The notes: a model not told the origin generated them from the sequence alone. A DNA stretch of 57,040 bases from an uncultured Acidobacteriaceae bacterium (GCA_903849645.1 CAINJJ010000027.1:1-57040); one strand, 5' to 3'; numbered from the stretch's first letter, positions 35,356-43,895 are shown. Numbers and translations: made by a program.

Positions 35356-35421
35356 AGTTTGAGTTTAATGGCCGGGGGGCGTGCGCGAGTCAGGTCCCGG
35401 AGATCGCCGCCGCGGTGTGTT

Positions 35422-35435
35422 GACTTATTTAAGTC
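35422..35435. promoter_or_regulatory. candidate operator palindrome before the VapBC-like pair
   Basis: Perfect inverted repeat GACTTA-TT-TAAGTC, 19 bp before the antitoxin start. RHH antitoxins usually bind such palindromes to repress their own operon. A TTGACT overlaps its left edge. Confidence 0.45.
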
Positions 35436-35454
35436 GTTTATCACAAAATGAGGC

Positions 35455-35706
35455 ATGGAACAGACGGCGATTCGCACATCGATTGATCTGCCGCACGACC
35501 TGCACCGTCGCCTGCACGAGGCAGCTGCGCGCAAGGGTTGCTCGGCGCGCAAACTGATTCTAGCGGGCATCGAGAGGGCGGTCTCCGAGCCTGAGGTTAC
35601 CCGCCCGCCCCGCCGTCTGACACTCGACAAGTCCCTGGTTCCGCCGACGGGCCGCCGCATCGATCTTACGAACGAAGAGATATATGACCTCATTGAGTTT
35701 CCCTGA
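35455..35706 (+). CDS. VapB-like ribbon-helix-helix antitoxin
   Basis: 83 residues. The start TAIRTSIDLPHDLHRRLHEA fits an RHH strand and first helix, and ARKGCSARKLILAGIERAV fits the second helix. The C-terminal tail (PPRRLTLDKSLVPPTGRRID) would wrap the toxin. The last 23 bp overlap the downstream PIN gene. The only GAGG is 1 nt from the ATG, so initiation may be leaderless or weak. Confidence 0.7.
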   Translation: MEQTAIRTSIDLPHDLHRRLHEAAARKGCSARKLILAGIERAVSEPEVTRPPRRLTLDKSLVPPTGRRIDLTNEEIYDLIEFP

Positions 35707-36109
35707 TGTGAATATCTGGCTGGCGCTGGCTTCGCACGATCACGTTCATAGCGCGATAGCCAGGGGCTGGTGGAATTCCCATGAGGGCGAGATCGCCTTC
35801 TGCAGGATTTCCCAGCTTGGATTGCTCCGCCTTCTGACGACAGCGGCGGTCATGGGGAACAAGCCTTTATCCGTGGATCGCTCATGGCGGATCTACGATG
35901 CGTTTTTTGCCGATGACCGGGTGGTCTTTGTCTACGAGCGGCCAGAGGTGGACGCCGTGTTCCGCTCCCGTGCGGCAGGTCGTGCCGCGTCTCCCAAGAT
36001 ATTTGCCGACGCCTGGATGCTGGCTATGGCCAGCGCCTCCGGCGGGGTGCTGGTGACATTTGACAAGGCGCTGGCGGGGCGAGGGGCGGAGTGTTTGTTG
36101 GCTGAATGA
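35684..36109 (+). CDS. PIN-domain ribonuclease toxin, VapC-like
   Basis: 141 residues. PIN acidic residues are visible: the Asp in FPDVNIWLALAS, the Glu near HEGEIAFCRISQLGLLRLL, and the late Asp in KIFADAWMLAMASASGG. The end VTFDKALAGRG is typical. VapC toxins cut specific tRNA or rRNA sites. It overlaps the RHH gene by 23 bp, the usual antitoxin-first order, and converges with the APC permease 28 bp away. Confidence 0.75.
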   Translation: MTSLSFPDVNIWLALASHDHVHSAIARGWWNSHEGEIAFCRISQLGLLRLLTTAAVMGNKPLSVDRSWRIYDAFFADDRVVFVYERPEVDAVFRSRAAGRAASPKIFADAWMLAMASASGGVLVTFDKALAGRGAECLLAE

Positions 36110-36137
36110 CAGCGGGCGAGGACTGTGCGCCGAGACG

Positions 36138-37688
36138 TCAGCCGATGCGGGCGAACTCGGAGCGGTGGCGGCTATAGAAGAAGTAGATGAGCAGGCCAAC
36201 GACGAGCCAGGCGAAGAAGGCCATCCAGGTCATGACTTCGAGTCCCATCATGAGCACGATGCAGAAGACGATGCTGAGGACGGGGAAGATGGGTCCGAAG
36301 GGGGCGCGGAAGCTGCGGTGGCGCTCCGGCTCGCGGTAGCGGAGGATGAGCACGGCAATGGAGACCAGGACAAAGGCGAAGAGGGTGCCGATGTTGGAGA
36401 GGTTTGACACGGTGCCGATGTCGAGCAACCCGGCGGGGATGCCCACGACAAATCCGGCGACCCAGGTGGCGACGGCGGGGGTGCGGAACTGGGCGTGGAT
36501 GCGGCCAAAGACTGTGGGGAGAAGGCGGTCGCGGGACATGGCGAACCAGACGCGGGCCTGTCCGAGCTGGAAGACGAGGATGGAGGAGATCATGCCCAGC
36601 ATGGCGCCGATGAGGACGAAGAGCCGGACCCAGACCAGGTTGTGCCCGCCGGGCTGGAGGCTGAGCTTTTTGATGGCGTTGACCACGGGAGCGGCGTCGC
36701 CCATGACGGACTGCCAGGGGACGATGCCCGAGAGGACAATGGCGACCCCGCCATAGAGCAGCGTACAGGCGACCAGGGTCATGAGGATGCCGAAGGGCAG
36801 GTCGCGCTGGGGGTTCTTGCACTCCTCGGCGGCGGTGGAGACGGAGTCAAAGCCAATGTAGGTGAAGAAGATGATGGAGCCGCCGGTGAGCACGCCGGTG
36901 AAGCCGTTGGGCATGAAGGGATGCCAGTAGTGGGGCTTGATGAAGCTGGCGGCGGCGGTGATGAAGACGAGGATGGCGGCGATTTTGACCATGACCAGGA
37001 CGTTGTTGGCGCGGGCCGACTCGCGGATGCCGCGGACCAGGATCACGGTGAGGAGCATGACGATGGCGAAGGCGGGGATGTTGAAGCCGAAGTGCCATCC
37101 GGAGCGATAGATGTCCGCGCCGGCGAAGTCCTGGAGGCCGGTGGGGAGGTAGGCGGGAGAGATCCACTGGGCGGGGAGATGGATCCCGAACCAGTCAAAG
37201 AGATCGACGAGATGGGCGGAGAGGCCCACGGAGACGCTCATGTTGCTGAAGGCGTACTCGAGGATGAGGTCCCAGCCGATGATCCAGGCAGTGAGTTCGC
37301 CGAGGGTGGCGTAGGTGTAGGTGTAGGCGGAACCGGCGATGGGAATCATGGAGGCCAGTTCGGCGTAACAGAGCCCGGTAAAGACGCAGACGATGGCCAC
37401 GAGGATAAGGGAGAGGGCGAGCGCGGGGCCTGCGCCGGGGCGTCCGGGAAGGGCGACGTGGTGGAGCAGGTAGTAGGCGAGGGGAGTATCCCGGATGTCG
37501 GGTTCGGCAAACTTCTGGCCGGCCATGGCGGTGCCGATGACGGTGAAGATGCCCGAGCCGATGACCGCGCCGATGCCGAGGGCGGTGAGGGACCAGGGGC
37601 CCAGAGTTTTTTTCAGGGATTGCCCCGGCAGTTCCGAGTCCCGGATCAACTTATCGATGGACTTGCGCGCAACAAGTTGTTTGAGCAG
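36138..37688 (-). CDS. APC-superfamily amino acid permease
   Basis: About 516 residues with 12 or more hydrophobic helices. TM1 is recognisable (LTALGIGAVIGSGIFTVIG), and YCELASM-type wording appears as CYAELASMIPIAGSAYTYTY. This layout fits cationic/neutral amino acid transporters of the APC family; the substrate is not predicted. No ATG lies near the conserved start. The frame runs to an ATG at 37817, but the added 43 residues are Pro/Arg-rich and unlike the family. A strong GAGGAG sits 7 nt before a CTG at 37688 that would give a family-like start (LKQLVARKSIDKL). I chose CTG as tentative; the ATG at 37817 remains possible. It converges with the PIN gene. Confidence 0.85.
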   Translation of the reverse strand: MLKQLVARKSIDKLIRDSELPGQSLKKTLGPWSLTALGIGAVIGSGIFTVIGTAMAGQKFAEPDIRDTPLAYYLLHHVALPGRPGAGPALALSLILVAIVCVFTGLCYAELASMIPIAGSAYTYTYATLGELTAWIIGWDLILEYAFSNMSVSVGLSAHLVDLFDWFGIHLPAQWISPAYLPTGLQDFAGADIYRSGWHFGFNIPAFAIVMLLTVILVRGIRESARANNVLVMVKIAAILVFITAAASFIKPHYWHPFMPNGFTGVLTGGSIIFFTYIGFDSVSTAAEECKNPQRDLPFGILMTLVACTLLYGGVAIVLSGIVPWQSVMGDAAPVVNAIKKLSLQPGGHNLVWVRLFVLIGAMLGMISSILVFQLGQARVWFAMSRDRLLPTVFGRIHAQFRTPAVATWVAGFVVGIPAGLLDIGTVSNLSNIGTLFAFVLVSIAVLILRYREPERHRSFRAPFGPIFPVLSIVFCIVLMMGLEVMTWMAFFAWLVVGLLIYFFYSRHRSEFARIG

Positions 37689-37940
37689 GGCAGTTCTCCT
37701 CGTCCCGCGGAGGGCGGGGACCTGTGGGATGCAGGCACCTGGCGGGCGAAAGGGGACGACCGGAACAGGGGGCCTTCGCCGCAGTGTACAGGGTAAGGGT
37801 TTCCCCTTGAAACACAATCTCGAAAGAAAGGGTCCGGGGGAGCTGCACGGGGGAGAAGCGCTGGAGGAGAAAAGAGGGTTCCGGAGCGGGGCGCGCTGGC
37901 GAGCCGGACCGGAACCCTGATTGTGTTGCGGGGCGGGTGT

Positions 37941-38096
37941 TTACCGCTTGGAGACGCCGCGCGCTGCCTTCTTGATCTTCTTCTTCTTGGAGCCGCGCGG
38001 TTCAGTCCGCTTGGCCTTGGGGGCGGCCTTCTTGCGGGCGGCGCGCTTCAGTTCCTTGCGTTCAATCTTGTCTTCTACCTTGGTGGTGTCGGCCAC
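37941..38096 (-). CDS. 51-residue lysine/arginine-rich protein
   Basis: GTG at 38096 with AAAGAGG 6 nt upstream; stop TAA at 37941. The product starts VADTTKVEDKIERKELKR and is followed by AARKKAAPKAKR and SKKKKIKKAAR. Nearly half the residues are Lys or Arg. It resembles small histone H1-like or ribosome-associated basic peptides, but no family is certain. It is short enough to be missed by gene callers, and lies 252 bp upstream of the permease start on the same strand. Confidence 0.65.
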   Translation of the reverse strand: MADTTKVEDKIERKELKRAARKKAAPKAKRTEPRGSKKKKIKKAARGVSKR

Positions 38097-38361
38097 GTAA
38101 AACCTCTTTCAGTCAATCTCTTGATGGGTTCCCGTAAACGGGTTCGATGTGACCCTTATGTTAACAGGGATTGCGCGGCGGGGAAAGCGGGCGGGGTGCG
38201 TTATCAGCGGCGTTGGAGCGGTTTCCAGCGTACAATGAAGAGAGACTTGAAAACTCCCACCTGACCCCGAAGAGTCAAAGCCTGCTCGGCTTTCGCCGTC
38301 CGACCGCATCAGACGAGCTCCGTACCGCACGCAACAATCACCTGTTGACCGGAGTCACGTG

Positions 38362-38586
38362 ATGCGTTCCGACCAGATCCACCGCGCTCTTGCGCAGGGA
38401 ATGAACCGCTTTGAAGTCTGCCAGTTGGTAGCCAAAGGCGTAAAGGCCACCCACAAGACGGGCGGCCGTTTTGAAGATTCCATCAATGATGTTCTGCAAT
38501 ACCTGGGAACGCACGAAACAGCCAGCGGGAGTTTGCACCCGGCGAAGGCCAAGGCAGAAGAGAAGAGCCTGAAGCCGGCGGCGTAG
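38362..38586 (+). CDS. omega-like (RpoZ-like) small protein
   Basis: 74 residues from the ATG at 38362, with GGAG 7 nt upstream; a GTG directly before is also in frame. The core FEVCQLVAKGVKATHKTG and GGRFEDSINDVLQYL resembles the short RNA polymerase omega of Acidobacteriota (NRF, then AK...H...G.R, then NDVL). The C terminus is a polar Lys/Ala tail. True omega usually lies near gmk, which is absent here, so this may be a paralogue. A TACAAT hexamer at 38231 could serve as a -10. Confidence 0.5.
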   Translation: MRSDQIHRALAQGMNRFEVCQLVAKGVKATHKTGGRFEDSINDVLQYLGTHETASGSLHPAKAKAEEKSLKPAA

Positions 38587-39185
38587 GCGAAGGCAAGCGA
38601 GGGGCAGGGTTTCCTGTTCCTCCCCCGCGGCTTGAGCCACCGGCGCATACATGGTTTCTTGCTGGTTAGATCGGCCTCGGGGAAGGTTCATCTCTCATAA
38701 AGATCGTGAAAGCAGCCCTCAGGGGCTAAACAGACTGCGGAAAAAAGCCTGTCCTTTTGTCTGAGAATCCCAAAGGCATACCTCAGGGACTAAGGCCCGT
38801 CTCTTGTTTTGTTGCATTTGCGGCCCGGCCGTGCCCTTGTTACAAAGCAAGGCCGAGGCGAGATTTTCCGCAGCTTGTAAAGTCCAATTGAATTGACAGG
38901 CTCTATCGGCACGACTGAAGTCGCGCCCCGACACCTCGTGGCCGCCAACAGGTTCTGCGCGGGCTTTGAAATCCTGGCCTTCGGGGGAAGAAGATTCCGT
39001 GTTGGCTTGACGCTTTACGAGCTAATTTCAGAGGCAGTTGAGCGAATCCGCAACAAAGGCAGCAGGTTAGCCACCGCTCCGCAGGGATGGCAGGTGAGCG
39101 AGTCAGCGGCGGCCAGACGCAGAAAAGGGACGGCAGGTTTGCCGTCCCTTTTGCTTGTTTCTGAACCAGATGTCAGCTTGAAAGC
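38587..39185. other. 599-bp gap with repeat remnants and a terminator
   Basis: I find no convincing gene. Short open frames on both strands here translate repeat-like DNA. The region contains CCTCAGGGGCTAAAC at about 38715 and CCTCAGGGACTAAGGCCCGT near 38778, plus two TTTTCCGCAG-like words (38739-38745 inverted and near 38865). These fit degenerate copies of a dispersed intergenic element. The cold-shock terminator lies at 39123-39152. Confidence 0.55.
39123..39152 (-). terminator. intrinsic terminator after the cold-shock gene
   Basis: Perfect 13-bp stem AAAAGGGACGGCA, loop of four, TGCCGTCCCTTTT, 33 bp after the cold-shock stop. It reads as a terminator in both directions, with a T run on each strand. 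Confidence 0.9.
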
Positions 39186-39386
39186 TTAGACAACCTGGAC
39201 GTTCTCTGCCTGCCAGCCCTTGGGGCCCTTGGTGACATTGAACTGAACGCGCTGGCCTTCCTGCAGCGAACGGAATCCGTTCGACTGGATGGCGGTGTGA
39301 TGCACGAAGACGTCTTCGCCGTTTTCGCGGCTGAGAAATCCAAAACCCTTGGCGTCATTGAACCACTTGACTGTACCTGTTTCCAT
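39186..39386 (-). CDS. cspA: CspA-family cold-shock protein
   Basis: 66 residues, a single cold-shock domain that binds single-stranded RNA or DNA and melts RNA structure. RNP1 ([10 protein letters not shown]) and RNP2 (VFVHHTAI) are both present, with the start [10 protein letters not shown] and the end [11 protein letters not shown] at 39386 with AGAGGAG upstream. The 233 bp before it may include a long 5' leader, usual for csp genes. A strong terminator follows at 39123-39152. The choice among csp paralogue names is arbitrary. Confidence 0.95.
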   Translation of the reverse strand: METGTVKWFNDAKGFGFLSRENGEDVFVHHTAIQSNGFRSLQEGQRVQFNVTKGPKGWQAENVQVV

Positions 39387-39619
39387 TGTGATGCTCCTCT
39401 TGTACTGATTTACCGCACGAACGCAATGTGGAAGTGTTTGCGAGTAGGCGGTAACCGGAACAGGCAAGGACTTCGAATCGAATTCTACGATTGAATTGAG
39501 TGTAACACAGAAGTGGCAAGTGCGGGGGAATGATTGGAAGTGGCTGGGCTGGATGCCGGCCTGGGGGCGGGTGAGTTGCCCGGAGGCCGGCGGCTGGATT
39601 GCATTGAAAAGCGCGCGGA

Positions 39620-40510
39620 TCAGCGGCGGTCGCCGCCTCCGTAGAGCTGGGTGACGGTGAGTTCGTAGCCGCGGCGGAAGCCCTCGCGATAGGCATCGAC
39701 TACCTGCGGCGGGACGTTGGGGCTGCGGTACTCGTCGCGGTTGTTGGGGTTGGGGCGGCGGTTGTTGCCATAGTCCTTGCGCGCGCCGTCGGCGCCATCG
39801 GCAAAGCCGCGGCGCTGCCACTCGGAGTAGCGGGAGGGCGGTCCGGAGCGGCCATCGTCGCCGCCGCGCCAATCCGGCTCGCCGGAGAGCTGGGAGGCGG
39901 TGGCCTCGTAGCCGCGCATGAAGCCGCCGCGGTATTCATCGACTAATCCAGGCGCGACGCGAGGATTGCGGTACTCCTCGTGGTTGTCGGGGTCGGGGCG
40001 GCGCTGGTACTGGGCGTCCTGGCGAGCGGCTTCGGCGCCTTCGCGATAGCCGCGGATCTCAGCTTCGCTCTCAAGGCCGCGCATGGCCCACTGTTCCCAG
40101 TTTGGGCGAGGCTGCTGAGGGGGCGGCATGGGCGGAGCGTACTGCGGGGGCGGGGGCGGGGCCTGGGGCATATCCCAGAGGTGGCGGGCAGCCACTTCAT
40201 AGCCGCGGCGGAAGCCGGCCTTGTAGGGCTCGCGCTCGCCGTCAGGCAGGCGGCAGTAACGGTATTCCTCGCGGTTGTTGACATCGGGACGGCGGTGGTT
40301 GCCGAAGTCGCGGCGGGCGCCTTCAAGGCCGTCCTGGAAGCCGCGGCGCTGCAGGTCGTTGAACTCGCGGGGTGCATGGTTCCAGTCGTCGCGGTCCTGT
40401 CCCAGGGTGGGAGCGGGGTTGGCAGGCGCGGCGGATGCCGGAACTGCGGCCAGAGCCGCGGCGCCGAGAATGAGGGCGAATGCCAATGATGCGAAACGCT
40501 TGTTGTTCAT
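39620..40510 (-). CDS. exported protein with three internal repeats, function unknown
   Basis: 296 residues from the ATG at 40510, with AAGGAG upstream. The signal peptide is [20 protein letters not shown]. The mature part has three repeats of about 57 residues, each with [20 protein letters not shown] or similar, a basic N-rich RRPD(V/P)NN.EEYR centre, and FRRGYE(V/A/L) with a hydrophobic end. Repeat 1 (about 50-110) and repeat 2 (about 165-225) are separated by a Pro/Gln-rich spacer; repeat 3 lies near 235-295. The pattern is seen in Acidobacteriota proteins without assigned role. It would be periplasmic or extracellular, and it is divergent from butyrate kinase. Confidence 0.75.
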   Translation of the reverse strand: MNNKRFASLAFALILGAAALAAVPASAAPANPAPTLGQDRDDWNHAPREFNDLQRRGFQDGLEGARRDFGNHRRPDVNNREEYRYCRLPDGEREPYKAGFRRGYEVAARHLWDMPQAPPPPPQYAPPMPPPQQPRPNWEQWAMRGLESEAEIRGYREGAEAARQDAQYQRRPDPDNHEEYRNPRVAPGLVDEYRGGFMRGYEATASQLSGEPDWRGGDDGRSGPPSRYSEWQRRGFADGADGARKDYGNNRRPNPNNRDEYRSPNVPPQVVDAYREGFRRGYELTVTQLYGGGDRR

Positions 40511-40639
40511 GGGCCGATTTCTCCTTGAAAACAAAAGACAGAGAGAATGGTAGCACTGGTCGAAACCGGGCATTGGCCGGAAAGGCACAGCGCAGGTGAA
40601 GGGCAGGATAAACTTCTTGTGGCCTGGAGGGCGGGAGCG

Positions 40640-41779
40640 TTGAGGACTGAAAGCAGCCGCGTGCTGGTGCTGAATCCGGGCTCGACAACGACCAAGTTCG
40701 GAGTGTTTAGCCGGGGCGGGGCGGAGTGGGTGAGCGCGTTGCGGCACCGGGACGAGGAACTCGAGCAGTTTCGCGGGCACTCGGCGCTGGCGCAACTGGA
40801 GTTCCGGGCAGGCCAGATACGGCGGGCGCTGGAAGACTCGGGCTATGACGCGAAGGCCTTTGCCGCGGTGGCGGGGCGGGGCGGGCTGCTGCCGCCGATG
40901 GCCTGCGGCACCTACCTGGTGGACGAGGCGATGGTGGAGGAGCTGCGGCTGGCGCGGCGCGGCGAACATGCGTCCAACCTGGGCGCGGTGCTGGCGCTGA
41001 AGTTTGCGCGCGCGGCGGGCGTGAACGCCTACATCGTGGACCCGGTGACGGTGGACGAGTGGCAGGAGTGCGCGCGGCTTTCAGGCTCGCCGCTGACGCC
41101 GCGGTGGTGCTACGGGCACGCGCTGAACACCAAGGCGGTGGCCCGGCGCTATGCGCGGGAGCGGGGGCGGCGCTATGAGGAGCTGCGGCTGATTGTGGCG
41201 CACATGGGCAGCGGGATTACCGTCTCGGCGCACCGGGGCGGGCGGACCATCGACAGCAACACGCCGGAAGAAGGGCCGTTTGGGCCGGACCGGACGGGGT
41301 CAGTGCCGGTGAAGGGGCTGATCAAGGCGTGCTTTCGCGGGACGTTCAACGAGAAGCAGATGGACCGGCAGGTGTTTGGGGAGGGCGGGCTGTTCGCCTA
41401 CCTGGGGACACGCGACCTGCGCGAGGTGGAGAGCCGCATGGACGCCGGAGACGGCGAGGCGGCGCGGGTGTTTGAGGCCATGGTCTACCAGATTGCCAAG
41501 GAGGCGGGGGCGATGGCGGCGGTGCTGGAGGGGCGGGTGGACGCGCTGCTGCTGACGGGCGGCATGGCCTACTCCGACCGGGTGGTGGAGCGGCTGCGGC
41601 GGCACCTGGAGTGGATTGCGCCGGTGACGGTGTATCCGGGCGAGGACGAGCTGGAGGCCCTGGCGGAGGGGGTCTTCAGGGTGCTGGACGGCGAGGAGGC
41701 GGCCAAGCGGATGCGGGCGGAGCGGCCGGAGACCGGGCAGGAGCGGAAGCGGCTGGTGATTGGCCTGGAAGAAGAGTAG
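40640..41779 (+). CDS. buk: butyrate kinase family protein
   Basis: An acetokinase-fold enzyme that converts acyl phosphate and ADP to acid and ATP. Motifs are VLVLNPGSTTTKFGVF (phosphate/nucleotide site), LIVAHMGSGITVSAHRGGR, the butyrate-kinase wording NTPEEGPFGPDRTGSVP, and DALLLTGGMAYSDRVV. The conserved region starts within a few residues of the TTG at 40640, which has a GGAGG/GGGAG stretch before it. An ATG at 40547 lengthens it by 31 non-conserved residues. No ptb phosphotransbutyrylase gene is nearby, so it may act on another branched or short-chain acyl phosphate. Confidence 0.85.
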   Translation: MRTESSRVLVLNPGSTTTKFGVFSRGGAEWVSALRHRDEELEQFRGHSALAQLEFRAGQIRRALEDSGYDAKAFAAVAGRGGLLPPMACGTYLVDEAMVEELRLARRGEHASNLGAVLALKFARAAGVNAYIVDPVTVDEWQECARLSGSPLTPRWCYGHALNTKAVARRYARERGRRYEELRLIVAHMGSGITVSAHRGGRTIDSNTPEEGPFGPDRTGSVPVKGLIKACFRGTFNEKQMDRQVFGEGGLFAYLGTRDLREVESRMDAGDGEAARVFEAMVYQIAKEAGAMAAVLEGRVDALLLTGGMAYSDRVVERLRRHLEWIAPVTVYPGEDELEALAEGVFRVLDGEEAAKRMRAERPETGQERKRLVIGLEEE

Positions 41780-41871
41780 GTCCCGGGAGGTGGGAAGGGC
41801 CGGAAGCCGGGAAACCTGAATCGATGGGCGAGAGTCTTCCCGCGTGCCTTGCGGTTGAACCAGCCATCGCA

Positions 41872-41900
41872 TTGACCGCGCGCGCCGCGCTTCCTACAAT
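41872..41900 (+). promoter_or_regulatory. sigma-70-like promoter for the LytTR regulator
   Basis: TTGACC at 41872-41877, a 17-bp spacer, TACAAT at 41895-41900. The expected start is near 41907, giving a leader of about 18 nt before the ATG at 41925. Confidence 0.7.
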
Positions 41901-41924
41901 CAAGCTTCGCTCTGTTCGAAGCGC

Positions 41925-42770
41925 ATGACCCTTTCGGCAATCATCATCGACGATGAACAACTGGCCCGCGCCGAGCTGAGGTATCTGCTCGATGAGGCAG
42001 GCGGCGTGGCGGTGGTGGCCGAGGGAGCCAACGGCATTGAGGCCGTGGCGCTCATTGAGCAGCACCATCCCGATATGGTCTTTCTGGATGTGCAGATGCC
42101 GGGGCTTGACGGCTTTGCGGTCATCAAGCGCCTGCTGATTGACCGCAACGGCGCGGCGCCGGGGATGCCCACAGGTCCGCTGCCCCAGATTGTGTTTGCC
42201 ACAGCCTATGACCAGTATGCGGTCCGCGCCTTTGAAGTGAATGCCGTGGACTACCTGCTCAAGCCCTTTGACCGCAGCCGCGTGGACCAGGCGCTGGCGC
42301 GGGTGCGGGGGCGCATCACGGGTGCGACCCACGGACCGGTGCCCGATTCGCCCATCGAAACCCAGTTGGAAGCCCTGCTCAAGCTGCTCAACCGCCCGCC
42401 GGACGCGGCGCGCGCCACCCAGCCTGCCAAGGCGCCGGCCAAGCTGATTGTGCAGGCGCAAAACCGGCTGCTGCTGGTCGATCAGGCAGAGATCTGCTAC
42501 GCGGCCATCGACGAGGGCGTCATCCGCGTGGTGACTCCGGGGTTTGAGGGCCACTCAAAGTGCCGCACGCTCGAGGAGTTGCTGGAACTGCTGGACCCGG
42601 CCCTTTTCTGGCGCGCCCATCGCGGCTTTGTGGTGAACATCGACCACATCCGCGAAGTGGTGCCGTGGTTCAAGTCCAGCTACCAACTGCGCATGGACGA
42701 CAAGCGGCAGACGGAGATTCCGGTGAGCCGCAACCAGACCAAGCGGCTGCGGGAGCTGTTCAACCTGTAG
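41925..42770 (+). CDS. LytTR-family response regulator, no adjacent kinase
   Basis: 281 residues. The receiver domain occupies residues 1-125: IIIDDEQLARAELR at the acidic pocket, the phospho-acceptor Asp in VFLDVQMPGLDG, Thr in FATAYDQYA, and Lys in YLLKPF. The LytTR DNA-binding domain is about 165-280: LIVQAQNRLLLVDQAEICYA, then FWRAHRGFVVNIDHIREVVP and the C-terminal VSRNQTKRLRELF. It belongs to the AlgR/LytR group. Unlike most of this type it has no histidine kinase beside it. A clear promoter lies 25 bp upstream, so it is probably monocistronic. Confidence 0.93.
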   Translation: MTLSAIIIDDEQLARAELRYLLDEAGGVAVVAEGANGIEAVALIEQHHPDMVFLDVQMPGLDGFAVIKRLLIDRNGAAPGMPTGPLPQIVFATAYDQYAVRAFEVNAVDYLLKPFDRSRVDQALARVRGRITGATHGPVPDSPIETQLEALLKLLNRPPDAARATQPAKAPAKLIVQAQNRLLLVDQAEICYAAIDEGVIRVVTPGFEGHSKCRTLEELLELLDPALFWRAHRGFVVNIDHIREVVPWFKSSYQLRMDDKRQTEIPVSRNQTKRLRELFNL

Positions 42771-42836
42771 CCGTTCGCGCCCGCTTGTCCATCGAATGCG
42801 GCGACACGATGCCAGGTCTCTGACTGCGTAATCTCA

Positions 42837-42874
42837 TGCTTTCCCAGGTCCCGGAATCGGGACCTGGGGCACCC
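42837..42874. repeat. palindromic dispersed repeat, copy 3 (between convergent stops)
   Basis: TGCTTTCCCAGGTCCC, loop GGAATC, GGGACCTGGGGCACCC, with a perfect 10-bp stem CCCAGGTCCC/GGGACCTGGG. It sits between the stops of the LytTR regulator and the reductase, so it could serve as a bidirectional terminator. The same element lies at 23731 and 23805. Confidence 0.8.
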
Positions 42875-42904
42875 GGCCTGGGTGCAAGAACAGACGGCCA
42901 AAGG

Positions 42905-43711
42905 CTAGTCGTAGCGCTCGAAGATGATCTGCTTGCGGTGCCAGCCGAAGCCGGCCAGCCGGTCGCGGACCGCGGAGACCATGTTGTTGAGGCCGCAGAT
43001 ATAGGTGTAGATGTCGAACTTGAGTTCGGAGGCGAGTGCGGCGGGGTCTACAGGCGCAACGGGCAGCGTCTGCCCCAGGCGGGCGGCGCGCTCCTCCACG
43101 ATGCGGGCCACGTGGTCCTGCACGTAACCGCGCAGGCCTCCCCAGCTCTCCGGCGCGCGGCTCAGCGTGGCCAGGTAGTGGAAGTTGGGCTTGCGCCGCG
43201 CAAGGGCTTCAAAGTATTCGCGATAGTAGATCTCGGTCTCGTGGCGCGTGCCGTAGACCAGCCAGATCTCCTTGCCTTCGCTGCGGTCGGGCCCGTCCTC
43301 GGGGAAGAGCCATTGGGTAAAGCCGCGCATGGGCGCCACGCCGGTGCCGGTGGCCACAAAGATGGAGTCCGTGACCGGCGTGTGGAGCACAAAGTGGCCG
43401 TGGGGCCCGTGGACCTGGATGGTGCTGCCGATGGGCAGGTCGGGCAGGTCGGCCAGGTGATTGGAGAAGAAGCCCCCCTCGACCCGGTTGACGCAGAGAT
43501 CGAAGCGCTTGCCGTTGCCGGCGGAGGCCAGCGAGTAGGCGCGGGTCTGCTGCTTGCCGTTGGCGTCCTGGGCCACGGCGGAGATGAACTGCCCGGCGGC
43601 AAAGGGAAAGGCCTCCAACTGGTCGATGACGAACTCGAAGTGGTAGCACTGCGAGGTTTCAGAGATGCATTCTTTCTTGTCCAGCCGTGCGGTGTAGAGC
43701 TCTCTTGCCAA
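42905..43711 (-). CDS. ferredoxin/flavodoxin-NADP reductase-like oxidoreductase
   Basis: 268 residues. An FAD-binding beta-barrel region has AGQFISAV and RAYSLAS (FAD motif), and VEGGFFSNHLADLP follows. The NAD(P) domain shows IFVATGTGVAPMRGF and LVYGTRHETEIYY. The C-terminal half ends with YICGLNNMVSAVRDRL and IIFERYD, the aromatic end near the flavin. It moves electrons between NAD(P)H and an iron-sulfur or flavodoxin partner. No partner gene is adjacent. Start is the ATG at 43711. Confidence 0.85.
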   Translation of the reverse strand: MARELYTARLDKKECISETSQCYHFEFVIDQLEAFPFAAGQFISAVAQDANGKQQTRAYSLASAGNGKRFDLCVNRVEGGFFSNHLADLPDLPIGSTIQVHGPHGHFVLHTPVTDSIFVATGTGVAPMRGFTQWLFPEDGPDRSEGKEIWLVYGTRHETEIYYREYFEALARRKPNFHYLATLSRAPESWGGLRGYVQDHVARIVEERAARLGQTLPVAPVDPAALASELKFDIYTYICGLNNMVSAVRDRLAGFGWHRKQIIFERYD

Positions 43712-43823
43712 TGTCGTTCTCTTTCAGGGGACAGGATGGGCCGCCAGGGAAAGGGGCTTCAGGCAGTATCGCCACCAGGGGCCAGGAGTGGCAAGCCGCC
43801 CCGGCGCCGGGGCGGCCACCCCC

Positions 43824-43829
43824 TATAAT
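43824..43829 (+). promoter_or_regulatory. -10 hexamer before the EF-P-like gene
   Basis: A perfect TATAAT, 66 bp before the ATG at 43896. No clear -35 is found at 17 bp; the upstream DNA is very GC-rich. Confidence 0.5.
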
Positions 43830-43895
43830 GAACGGGGACACCGCGGAGGGCGCGAGGCGCGCTTCCGGCTCCAAAGCCTGTCAATTGAGGATTCC

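Noticed and set aside
38719..39189. Short open frames in the repeat-rich gap, on both strands
   Set aside because: They translate repeat remnants and the terminator, with no ribosome-binding site or conserved motif.
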